Positions 8,401-16,715 of a stretch of DNA of 64,000 nt are shown here, in pieces. Position 1 is the first letter of the stretch. Each line of letters starts with the position of its first letter. The DNA comes from Nocardiopsis alba DSM 43377 (GTDB lineage Bacteria > Actinomycetota > Actinomycetes > Streptosporangiales > Streptosporangiaceae), in NCBI RefSeq assembly GCF_000341225.1, contig NZ_ANAC01000011.1:1-64000 (forward strand), in the 5' to 3' direction. Position numbers and translations under genes: made by a program. Below the pieces are notes generated by a model. That model was not told the DNA's origin. It did not search any database and worked only from the letters and a program-made list of their open reading frames with translations.

Positions 8401-11400
8401 GACTGGAGCGCCCAGAGCACGGCGGACCTCGGCGACGTGGCGCACACGTTGGGCAGGCGGCGCGGCCTGAAGTACCGGAGGGCCCTGGTCTGCGCCTCGA
8501 TGGAGGAGATGCGGACCGTCGCCGGAACGGAATCCGCCGGAGAGATGGTCAAGGCCGACCCGCACGGGTCGGGGCCGGTGTTCATGTTCTCCGGTCAGGG
8601 GACGCAGTACCCGGGCATGGCCCGTGAGCTCTACGACCACGCGGAGGAGTTCCGGCGCGAACTGGACGAGCTCGACCGGGAGTTCCGCAGGGTCGCCGAC
8701 ATCTCCCTCCTGGAGGTCATGTTCGCCGAGGAGGAGGACGAGCGCTTCCGGTCGCCGATGTACACCCAGCCGATGATCTTCTCGGTCGGGTTGGCGCTCG
8801 CCCGATACTGGGCGAGCCGGGGCGTCACCCCCGCCGCGGTCATGGGCCACAGCATCGGCGAGTACGCCGCCTCCTGCTTCGCGGGGGCCATGAGCCGCGA
8901 ACAGGCCGTCGAACTGGTCGTTCACCGGGCGCGCGTGGTCGCGGACTCTCCGGCCGACGGTTCGATGGCGACCCTTCTGTGCTCCGCCGAACGGGCGAGG
9001 GAGCTGCTCGCCTCCGCCCCGGACGTCTCACTGGCGGCCGTGAACTCCTCGGAGAACGTCACCGTCTCAGGCCCGGCCGACAGCCTGGCCGCGGTCCTGA
9101 AGGCCGCGCGTCGGAACCGCGTCTTCGTGGAGCGGCTCGACGTGTCGCATCCCTTCCACTCGGCACGGATGGCCTCGGCGGCGGAGAGCCTGCGGGATCG
9201 GATCCGCGGATGGGACTTCGACGCCCCGTCGATCGAATGGATCTCCACGCGGACCGCGAGGCCGGTCGAACCCGGTTCTCCGGTCGACGCCGACCACTGG
9301 AGTCGGCACATGGTCGAACCCGTCCTGTTCAAGGACGCCGTGGCCTGGGCCGTCCGGGCGGGTCTGCGTACCTTCGTCGAGATCGGCGCCACGGCGACGC
9401 TGGGCGGGCTCGTCGCCCAGGAGTTCGGTGACGACGTGGTGGTCCTCCCGAGTCTGCGCAAGGGCAGGTCCGACGTGCGGCAGTTCCTCGAGGGCGTCGG
9501 CCGGCTGTGGGAGCTGGGCGCCGAGCTCGACCTCGGCCGACCGTCGGGCACGGGGCGGCTGCTCCACGACCTACCGCACACCCCGTTCGACAGGCAACGG
9601 ATCTGGTATCGAGACCGCACCGGAGAGGGTGGCGCGACCGTGGACGTCCGAGCCGACGACACCGTGACGGCCGACGTCACGCCGAGTGGTCCGACGAGCG
9701 GCTCCGCGGGGGACACCGCGGCCGTTCCCGCCGACGCCCCCCGCAGGCACGCCGAGGAGAAGGCCGTGGCGGAGGTCATCACGCGGGCGCTGAGCGAGGT
9801 CACCGGCGTGGCGACCTCGGAACTGGACCCGGACGTGGAGCTGTTCTCGCTCGGTGTCGACTCGCTCATGCTCGTGCAGCTCGGCAAGCGCATCGAGAAG
9901 CACTACGCGCTCGACATCCCGATCACCACGTTCTTCGAATCGCTCCACACGGTGGGACGGGTGACCGACTTCGTCCTGCGGAACCGTCCGGAGCCCGAAC
10001 CCTCCCCGGAACCGGCGCCGGCGCCTTCGGTGCCGTCCGTGCCCGATCCGCGGCCGGGCGAGGCGTCGTCCCCGCCCGTCGCCGGGCCGGGCGGTACCTC
10101 GGCCTCCGGGATCGAGGCGGTGGTCCATTCCCAACTGGCCCTCATGCGGGAACAGCTCCAGGTGCTCGGGGGCACGGCGCCCGCTGCCGGCGCGGCCGGC
10201 GCACCGGAGCCGGACCTCGAGGCCGTGCCGCGGCGCCGGGCGCCGGGCAGGTCTCGCAAGGTCGGCGCGTACACCAACAACATCTCGCTGAGCGGCAGCA
10301 GGCTCACCGAACGGCAGCGGCGGTTCATCGCCGACTTCGTCGCCCGTTACACCGCCAGGACCGCGGGGTCGCGGGCCTATGCCGACTCCCACCGCCGGCA
10401 CATGGCGGACTGGATCAACTCGCTCAACTTCGACACGGACCTGAGGGACACCTCCTATCCGTTGGTGTCCTCCCGCTCCCAAGGCGCCGCGTTCTGGGAC
10501 GTGGACGGCAACCGGTACGTCGACACCGGGATCGGTTACGGCGTCCACTTCTTCGGACACCAGCCCGACTTCGTCGTACGCGCGGTGCGCGAGCAACTCG
10601 AGTCGGGGTTCGAGCTGGGCCCCCAGAACAGGGTCGCCGGAGAGGTCGCGGAACTGATCCACGACATGACCGGTGCCGAACGGGTCGCCTTCTGCAACAC
10701 CGGTACCGAGGCGGTGATGGTGTCGCTGCGGCTCGCCAGGGCGGTCAGCGGACGGGACAAGATCGTACGGTTCACCGACTCCTACCACGGCGGTTCCGAC
10801 GCGGTCCTGGCCGAGAGCGACGGAACCGATAGCGTTCCGCTGACCATCGGTATCCCCCCGGCCATGGTCGAGGACACCGTGGTTCTCCGCTACGGGGCCG
10901 AGGAGTCGCTGGAGCGCATCCGCCGGCAGGGCGGTGACCTGGCCGCCGTGCTGGTGGAACCGGTGCAGTCCCGCAATCCGGGCCTGCGACCCGCGGAGTT
11001 CCTGCGCGAGCTCCGACGGATCTGTACCGAGCACGGGATCGCGCTGATCTTCGACGAGATGATCGTCGGCTTCCGGCTCGCACTGGGCGGAGCCCAGGAG
11101 TACTTCGGGGTCGAGTCCGACATCTCGCTGTACGGCAAGCTCGTCGGCGGCGGTATGCCGGTGGGCATCGTCGCCGGCAAGAGCACCTATCTCGACGCCG
11201 TCGACGGTGGAGGGTTCTCCGACGCCGACGATTCCCGGCCGGCGGTGCCGACGACCTTCTTCGCCGGAACGTTCTGCAAGCACCCCTTGACCATGGCCGC
11301 CTGCCGTGCGGTGCTGACCTTCCTCAAGGAGAACGGCGAGGAGCGGCTCGCCGAGCTGAACAGGTTCACGGACGACTTCGTGCGGAGGGCCAACGACTTC

Positions 11401-14400
11401 TTCGATCGGGAAGAGGTACCGATCCGGCTGTCGCACTGCGCCTCGATGTACAAGTACGAGAACGTGGCGCAGCGCGACATGGCCCTGATGACCCTGACCA
11501 CGAACCTCTTCTTCAAACTGATGGCCCACCACGGCGTGTTCGTGTGGGAACGCCGGTCGGGGTACTTCTCGCTGGCCCACACCGAAGAGGACAAGGAACG
11601 CGTCCTCGAGGCGTTCCGGACGGCCGTGCGGGAGATCCGGGCCGGGGGCTTCGAATTCCGGCGTTCGCGGTCGGTCTCCCGCTCCGGTTCCGACGCGGTG
11701 GGCACCGGGACGGAGCCCGCGGCCACGCGGAGCGGGCCCCGATCCATGGCGCTCTCCGCGGAGGAGAAGCGGGTCTACGTGAACTCCCGTATGCGTGGCG
11801 GGAACGAGGCCTACCAGGTCCCGGCCCGCCTCCACTTCGACGGATCGCTGGACCCGGACCGGGTGGACGCGGCCTTTCGCGCCATCGCCCGAAGGCACCC
11901 CAAACTGCGTAGCCGCTACGAGATCGATTCCGGAGACGTCGTCTGCCGTGTCCTCGAGGACATCGATCCCGAGGCCCACCTCTTCGACGGGGCGGGAACG
12001 GAGGAGATCGCGGACGTGATGAACGCTCCGCTCGACATGACCCGGGCGCCGCTGTGGCGCTACGGCATCGTCGTCGGCGAGGACGGCACCGATGACCTCG
12101 TCGTCTCGTTCCACCACATCATCGTCGACGGCCGGGGGTTGGAACTGATCATCGGCGAGCTCGCCGACCATCTGTCGAACGGGCGTCCGACCGACACCGA
12201 GGAGCCCGCGGGCTACGAGGAGTACGTACGGATCCGATCCGAGCTGCCCGATCGACCCGATTACCAGGACCACCGGCGGTGGTGGCTCCGCGAGTTCGAG
12301 ACACCGCCCCCTCCCCTCGCGGTCCCGACCGACGAGCCCCTCCCCGCCATCAACGACTTCAGCGGGGGCCACCACTACACGCGCATCGACCCCGAGGTGC
12401 ACGAGGCGGCCACGAAGGTCATCCGCGAGCACCGGACGACACCGTTCTTCTTCTACCTGTCGTTGTGGTCGGTACTGCTGGCCAGGACGAGCGGCGAGAG
12501 CGACCTGTGCGTCGGAGTGCCGTTGGATCAGCGTTCCCTGGGCTCCTTCGAGGGCACGGTCGGGATGTTCGCCCAGTCGCTGCCGCTGCGGCTGAGGCCG
12601 GACTCCGGTACCCGCCTGTCGGATCACCTTCGGCGGGTACGCGACACGGGTCTCGCCGCGATCGAACACGCGCACTACTCCTACGAGACGTTGATCGAGG
12701 AGTTGGACCTGGAGCGCGACCACGGACGCAACGCCCTGTACGACACGATGTTCATCTACACGAACGCCCGGGGGCGCGCGCACAGGTTCGGTGATCTCAC
12801 CGCCACCACCGAGGACTTCGGCATGCGCGGCTCGATGCTCGCCCTGACCCTGGAGATCACCGAGCGCGACGGTGGTCTGTTCGTCGACCTGAACCACTCC
12901 GGCGTGTTCGGCGAGCGGAGAATCGCCGATCTGATGGCCCGGTTCCACGCACTCGTCGCGCAGGCCGTGCGGGACCCCGATCGCAGGATCGGTGAGATCC
13001 CGCTGATCGACGACGACACGACGGAGCGGCTCCTGTCCTGGGGCTCCGGTCCGCGTACGACCGACGTGCCCGGCCTCGCGGAGCTGTTCGACCGGGTGTT
13101 CACCGAGCACGCCGACCGTCCGGCGATCCGTTTCCAGGACGAGGTGACGACGTACGCCCAACTGTCCGAGAGGGCCGGGCGGCTCGCCGCCCTGCTCCGT
13201 GACTCCGGGGTCGAAAGGGGGGATCCGGTCGGGCTGCTGCTGCCGCGGTCGCCGGACCTCGTGGCCGCCATGCTGGCCGTCCACCGGGTCGGTGCCACCT
13301 GGCTGCCGTTGGACGTGACCGATCCGCCGGCGCGGCTGCACTCCGTGATCGAGGTCGCGAAGCCGACGAGGATCCTGTGCCTTCCCGAGAACGAATCGGT
13401 CCTTCCACCGGACGGGAGGGCGCTGACGATCCGTGACCGGGACCTCCCGGAGACGGTCGTACCGGAACCCTCGGAGGACGACCCCGACGGTCTCGCGTAC
13501 ATCATCTTCACCTCCGGTTCCACCGGTCGCCCCAAGGGCGTCACGGTCGCCGACGACGCGCTGGCCAACTTCCTCTGGGGCATGCCCAAGGCGCTGGACT
13601 GGGAGGAGAACGTGACGACGGCGTGCCTGACGACCCCGTCGTTCGACATCCATCTCCTCGAGACCCTGATGACCCTGGTCACCGGTGGAACCGTGGCGAT
13701 GGCGGGCGAGGGGGAGGCACGGACACCGGCGGAGATCGCGGAGTTCGTGGCCGCCAACGGCGTCGCCTACATGCAGATGACGCCGAGCCGCCTGCGCATG
13801 CTGTGCGCCGACCCGGACGCGGCGCGCAGGGCACTGGCGCCGTTGGAGAGGCTCGTCGTCGGAGGCGAGGCCTTCCCCGAGGACCTGTTGCCGGATCTGC
13901 GGGCCGGGACGTCGGGCCGGATCTTCAACGTGTACGGGCCCACCGAGACCTGTATCTGGTCCAGCGTCAAGGAGCTCACCGGCCAGGCCCCTGTCACCAT
14001 CGGTAGGCCCATCGCCAACACCACCTTCTACGTGCTCGACGACGACCTCCAACTCGTCCCCGAGGGCACCGAGGGCGCCCTGTGGATCGGTGGCCGCGGA
14101 GTGTCGCCCGGGTACCTGTACCGTCCCGAGCTCACCCGTGAGGCCTTCCGCGACGACCCCTTCCGAGAGGGCCGGATCTACAACAGCGGGGACCGCGCCC
14201 TGTGGCACGACGGTGAGGTCCGCTGCCTCGGTCGGCTGGACAACCAGGTCAAGGTCCGGGGGCACCGCATCGAGCTCGAGGAGATCGAGCAGGCCCTCAC
14301 CGAGCACGTACACGTGGTCGGGGCCGGGGTGATCGTGGACGAGGTCTCGCCGGGGAACCGGGTCATCCGCGGGTTCTACGAAGTACGCGAGGACGCGGAG

Positions 14401-15471
14401 GTCGGGCCGGAGTCGCTGAAGGACTTCCTGAACGGGAGACTGCCCGGCCACATGGTCCCGGCCACGCTCACGGCGGTCCCCGCCGTGCCGATGACGACGA
14501 GCGGCAAGATCGACCGCCCGGCCCTGGCCCTCCTGGAGGCCGTACCGGTCGGTGGCGGCCGGCCGGACGAGCCCTCGGAGGTGAGCGAGGACCTTCTCAT
14601 GGCGTGGAGGTCGGTGCTCGGCGACGTCCCGTTCGGCCCGGACGAGAGCTTCTTCGACCTGGGAGGCAACTCGTTCAGCCTCATCCTGCTGCTGGAGAAG
14701 CTGAACGCCGCCTTCCCCGGGACGCTCGACGTCAGCGACCTGTTCGCCGAACCGACTCTCGGAGGGCAGCAGGAACTCCTGGAGCGGAGGTCGGCGCGGA
14801 GCCGCCCGGCCGACGCCCCGACCGACAGCGGTGTGCGGCCGCCCGAGGACTGGTTCGTGCCGGGCCGGGGCGTCGACGGGACCGCGGAGGTCGCCCTGCC
14901 GGACCGGGTGCGGTCCGCGCTGCTGCGGCACGGCACGGGCGACGGGGCCACGGCGCGGGCCCTGGCGCACGCCGCGTTCGCGCTGACCGTCGGCAAGGCA
15001 CTGTCCTGTGACGAAGTCACGCTCCACGTGGCGACCGCACCCGGACGGGTCGCCGCGGTCACCTTCGACCTCGTCGGCCGGACCGACCTCGCCGAGCTGG
15101 TCGACGATCACCTGCGATCCGTCGGCGACGCCGACCGCGAGGTGGAGCTCGACCGGATACGCCCGGGTCGCGGCGACGGCGCCAGGGTGACCATCGCGTG
15201 CACCGATCGCGCACGAACGGAGGAGAGCGAGCTCCTCCGGTACGCCGACCTCGTTCTGGGGACCGACGTGACCGCGCGGCCGGCGACCGTGGCGCTCGCC
15301 CACCGGGGGGAGATCGCCCCCGAGGCCGTACACGGACTGCTCGACGGCTACGTGCGGCTGCTGGGGCTCCTCGCCCCGCCCACCGGAGACTCCGGTTCCC
15401 GCACCCCTCCCCGTGCGGTCGACACCACGACTGGACACGCGCACGCACCGGACCGGAAGGATCAGTCATGA
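5404..15471 (+). CDS. Hybrid PKS-NRPS: AT0-ACP-KS-AT-ACP-aminotransferase-C-A(Gly)-PCP-C-lobe remnant
   Basis: Protein of 3355 residues. Domains in order: loading AT (about 85-400; Ser179 in GFSLGE; Trp204 where extender ATs have Arg), ACP (Ser480), KS (about 545-965; Cys710, His845, His882), AT (about 1060-1370; Ser1150 in GHSIGE, HPFH at 1249-1252, malonyl-like), ACP (Ser1487), class III aminotransferase (about 1620-2085; PLP Lys1912 in LYGKLVGGG), C domain (HHIIVDG from 2237), A domain (FTSGSTGRPKG near 2702), PCP (Ser3090). By my alignment to GrsA the A-domain code is D-I-L-Q-V-G-V-I-W-K, very close to known glycine codes. The order KS-AT-ACP-AMT-C-A matches mycosubtilin/iturin-type beta-aminating modules. 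The last 220 residues look like the C-terminal half of a condensation domain. GTG 5398 is an alternative start; 5404 has better Shine-Dalgarno spacing. The stop overlaps the next gene by ATGA. Confidence 0.92.
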   Translation: MTTPWVLSAPSKRALRDRATRLLRKVEKGTAGSSDAADSLVSTRPARAHRAVLLPRGDDWREPLTAVSKGHEDPRVVWGVADRDERPVFIFPGQGTVFPGMCVDLLEASPEFARRIGECADALAPHVDWSLVDVLRGAGPESELRRPDVVEPVLFSIMVALAGLWRSHGVEPAGVLGFSLGEIAAACVTGALPLDEAARVAVLWSRAHVPMVGQGGMAMVGLTTEEVHERFGSGGSDAIDVAGVFDARSVVIAGTDPAVDRIVEDLRDEGIYAQRLSVEFPAHSPRVEPQRESLLASLGRVSPRETELPFYAGTTGGRIDTAELDAEFWYRNLRSPVMYERAARAVLADGHRTLVELSAHPVLVRPTKEVVADLGSDARVIGTLRRDRQGASRFVVSLAEAWTHGAPVDWSRPLPVDDDATGPTVSTGSDAPSEPVAAGGELVDAIVSYIVGELEGGSADDVLLDPALREANLFSLGLDSIRLVSLQAKLERRLDIRLESTCIIDHPEPMALVEEIRRTLDPPDRAREPDPRPSPSPAPAASGGPVAIVGMGMRLPGGIDDRRRLWDVLIEKTDVVEPIPEDRWAQSSLDTAEVTTTQGGYLRDVDRFDPAFFGISPSEAELIDPQQRLLLELTWEAFEDAGLDPYTAGTAGRVGTFVGIYNNDYRQVGQDLGYSHEAYTYTGNMANAAAGRISYTFGFRGPSMAIDTACSSSLYALHLGGQELKRGGCDLVVAAGVNLILSPEGHLSWSRLGALSPSGRCRSFDDGADGYIRSEGGVVVILKRLADAERDGDDVLAVLHGSAVSHNGRGGGFTVPSSVAQSQVIRDAMAEAGVGVEDVSYVEAHGSGTPIGDPQEINSLARVFAGRTEKVGVGSVKSNLGHLESAAGMAALCKVVTSLQHGRLPATLHFREGNRLIDWDDAPVEVITDDVPWEPSNGRRVAGISSFGVSGTNAHVIVAEHEKRREETRPTLGASDTPRLLPVSANSAEALRSGLRGLSDWSAQSTADLGDVAHTLGRRRGLKYRRALVCASMEEMRTVAGTESAGEMVKADPHGSGPVFMFSGQGTQYPGMARELYDHAEEFRRELDELDREFRRVADISLLEVMFAEEEDERFRSPMYTQPMIFSVGLALARYWASRGVTPAAVMGHSIGEYAASCFAGAMSREQAVELVVHRARVVADSPADGSMATLLCSAERARELLASAPDVSLAAVNSSENVTVSGPADSLAAVLKAARRNRVFVERLDVSHPFHSARMASAAESLRDRIRGWDFDAPSIEWISTRTARPVEPGSPVDADHWSRHMVEPVLFKDAVAWAVRAGLRTFVEIGATATLGGLVAQEFGDDVVVLPSLRKGRSDVRQFLEGVGRLWELGAELDLGRPSGTGRLLHDLPHTPFDRQRIWYRDRTGEGGATVDVRADDTVTADVTPSGPTSGSAGDTAAVPADAPRRHAEEKAVAEVITRALSEVTGVATSELDPDVELFSLGVDSLMLVQLGKRIEKHYALDIPITTFFESLHTVGRVTDFVLRNRPEPEPSPEPAPAPSVPSVPDPRPGEASSPPVAGPGGTSASGIEAVVHSQLALMREQLQVLGGTAPAAGAAGAPEPDLEAVPRRRAPGRSRKVGAYTNNISLSGSRLTERQRRFIADFVARYTARTAGSRAYADSHRRHMADWINSLNFDTDLRDTSYPLVSSRSQGAAFWDVDGNRYVDTGIGYGVHFFGHQPDFVVRAVREQLESGFELGPQNRVAGEVAELIHDMTGAERVAFCNTGTEAVMVSLRLARAVSGRDKIVRFTDSYHGGSDAVLAESDGTDSVPLTIGIPPAMVEDTVVLRYGAEESLERIRRQGGDLAAVLVEPVQSRNPGLRPAEFLRELRRICTEHGIALIFDEMIVGFRLALGGAQEYFGVESDISLYGKLVGGGMPVGIVAGKSTYLDAVDGGGFSDADDSRPAVPTTFFAGTFCKHPLTMAACRAVLTFLKENGEERLAELNRFTDDFVRRANDFFDREEVPIRLSHCASMYKYENVAQRDMALMTLTTNLFFKLMAHHGVFVWERRSGYFSLAHTEEDKERVLEAFRTAVREIRAGGFEFRRSRSVSRSGSDAVGTGTEPAATRSGPRSMALSAEEKRVYVNSRMRGGNEAYQVPARLHFDGSLDPDRVDAAFRAIARRHPKLRSRYEIDSGDVVCRVLEDIDPEAHLFDGAGTEEIADVMNAPLDMTRAPLWRYGIVVGEDGTDDLVVSFHHIIVDGRGLELIIGELADHLSNGRPTDTEEPAGYEEYVRIRSELPDRPDYQDHRRWWLREFETPPPPLAVPTDEPLPAINDFSGGHHYTRIDPEVHEAATKVIREHRTTPFFFYLSLWSVLLARTSGESDLCVGVPLDQRSLGSFEGTVGMFAQSLPLRLRPDSGTRLSDHLRRVRDTGLAAIEHAHYSYETLIEELDLERDHGRNALYDTMFIYTNARGRAHRFGDLTATTEDFGMRGSMLALTLEITERDGGLFVDLNHSGVFGERRIADLMARFHALVAQAVRDPDRRIGEIPLIDDDTTERLLSWGSGPRTTDVPGLAELFDRVFTEHADRPAIRFQDEVTTYAQLSERAGRLAALLRDSGVERGDPVGLLLPRSPDLVAAMLAVHRVGATWLPLDVTDPPARLHSVIEVAKPTRILCLPENESVLPPDGRALTIRDRDLPETVVPEPSEDDPDGLAYIIFTSGSTGRPKGVTVADDALANFLWGMPKALDWEENVTTACLTTPSFDIHLLETLMTLVTGGTVAMAGEGEARTPAEIAEFVAANGVAYMQMTPSRLRMLCADPDAARRALAPLERLVVGGEAFPEDLLPDLRAGTSGRIFNVYGPTETCIWSSVKELTGQAPVTIGRPIANTTFYVLDDDLQLVPEGTEGALWIGGRGVSPGYLYRPELTREAFRDDPFREGRIYNSGDRALWHDGEVRCLGRLDNQVKVRGHRIELEEIEQALTEHVHVVGAGVIVDEVSPGNRVIRGFYEVREDAEVGPESLKDFLNGRLPGHMVPATLTAVPAVPMTTSGKIDRPALALLEAVPVGGGRPDEPSEVSEDLLMAWRSVLGDVPFGPDESFFDLGGNSFSLILLLEKLNAAFPGTLDVSDLFAEPTLGGQQELLERRSARSRPADAPTDSGVRPPEDWFVPGRGVDGTAEVALPDRVRSALLRHGTGDGATARALAHAAFALTVGKALSCDEVTLHVATAPGRVAAVTFDLVGRTDLAELVDDHLRSVGDADREVELDRIRPGRGDGARVTIACTDRARTEESELLRYADLVLGTDVTARPATVALAHRGEIAPEAVHGLLDGYVRLLGLLAPPTGDSGSRTPPRAVDTTTGHAHAPDRKDQS

Positions 15472-16715
15472 CCAACCTCGCGCTCCTGTTTCCCGGCCAG
15501 GGGTCCCAATTCACCGGAATGGGTCGTTCCTGGTTCGAGTCGGAGAGCAGCGTTCGAGAACGCTTCGACCAGGCCTCCGAGATAGTGGGTTACTCGCTCG
15601 CCGATCTCTGCTTCACCGGACCCTCGTCCGAGCTCACCCGGACGCGGCACGCGCAGGTCGCGCTGCTGGTCCTGAGCTTCGGTATGTACGAGGTGATCAG
15701 TAGGGACCGCAGGCTGCCGGTCACCCACATGGCCGGGCACAGCCTGGGCGAGATCACCGCGCTGCTCGCGGCGGGAGCGATGGGCTTCGAGGACGCGGTG
15801 CGGCTGGTGAAGGTCCGGGGCGAGGCCATGGAGGCCTGCACCACCGCCGGTGACACGGGCATGATCGCCGCGCTCCGGACGCCGGCGGCCCAGGTCGAGA
15901 AATGGGCCGAGGAGTTCAACTCCGACGGCCACGCGGTACAGGTGGCCAACTACAACGCCGAGCAGCAGACCGTGCTGGCCGGCACGCGCGAAGAGCTGCG
16001 GGGGATGGCCGGCCTGCTCGAGGAGCGTGGCGCCAGGGTCGCCTGGCTCAACGTGGCGGGCGCCTTCCACAGCACGCACATGGCCGACGCCGTCCCCGCG
16101 TACGCGGCGGAGATCGGGAGGATCGGGTTCACGGAGCCGACCGTCCCGGTCTGTAGCACCGTCACGGGCCGGGTGTACGAGAGCGTCGAGGAGATCAGGG
16201 GAGCCCTCTCCGAGCAGCTCACCAGCCCGGTCCGGTGGGACGCCGTCATGTCGACGCTGACCGCGGACGGTGTCGGGCTGTGGATCGAGGTGGGGCCGAA
16301 GAACGTCCTCGGCAAGATGGTCGCCGGTGCCGTCGAGGACGCGCGTGCCCGCAGCCTCGGCGAGGACGCCGAGGGGACGTACGCGGCGCTCGATCGGGCC
16401 ATCGAGGAGCGGAGGAACCGCCCCGGTCTCGTAGGCCTGTGCCTGGGAGCGGCCGCCGCGACCCGGAACAGGAACTTCGACGACGACGAGTACGCCTCCG
16501 GTGTCATCGCGCCCTACCGCCGGCTCCAAGAGCTCGCCTCCACCGAGGACGAGGAGCTCACCGACGCGGGGAAGAGGGAGGCCCTCGACCTGCTGCGCAC
16601 GATCATGGGGACGAAGGGCGTCCCCGAAGCCGAGCAGCGGGAGCGGATCACGTCGATCCTGCGGCGCACCGGCGACTCCGCGCTGCTCGAGCCGACCGGA
16701 GGGGCCGTCTCATGA
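15468..16715 (+). CDS. Free-standing malonyl-CoA:ACP acyltransferase (trans-AT, FenF-like)
   Basis: This 415-residue protein has an acyltransferase core: FPGQGSQFTGM at the start, the nucleophile in GHSLGE, the carboxylate-binding Arg in VKVRGEAM, and a GAFHS motif typical of malonyl specificity. After the core comes an extension of about 115 residues containing RNRNFDDDEYASGVIAPYR. It resembles the tail I recall in FenF/ItuD-type acyltransferases of iturin-family clusters. It should load malonyl onto the ACPs of the three downstream modules that lack a cis-AT. ATGA overlaps on both sides make it translationally coupled to the preceding and following assembly-line genes. Confidence 0.9.
   Translation: MTNLALLFPGQGSQFTGMGRSWFESESSVRERFDQASEIVGYSLADLCFTGPSSELTRTRHAQVALLVLSFGMYEVISRDRRLPVTHMAGHSLGEITALLAAGAMGFEDAVRLVKVRGEAMEACTTAGDTGMIAALRTPAAQVEKWAEEFNSDGHAVQVANYNAEQQTVLAGTREELRGMAGLLEERGARVAWLNVAGAFHSTHMADAVPAYAAEIGRIGFTEPTVPVCSTVTGRVYESVEEIRGALSEQLTSPVRWDAVMSTLTADGVGLWIEVGPKNVLGKMVAGAVEDARARSLGEDAEGTYAALDRAIEERRNRPGLVGLCLGAAAATRNRNFDDDEYASGVIAPYRRLQELASTEDEELTDAGKREALDLLRTIMGTKGVPEAEQRERITSILRRTGDSALLEPTGGAVS

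Noticed and set aside
9571-15444. A minus-strand open frame of about 1950 codons opposite the first megasynthase
   Set aside because: It mirrors the codon structure of the PKS-NRPS gene at high G+C, has no domain-like content and is rich in Arg/Gly/Pro/Val runs. The plus strand carries continuous, ordered catalytic motifs.
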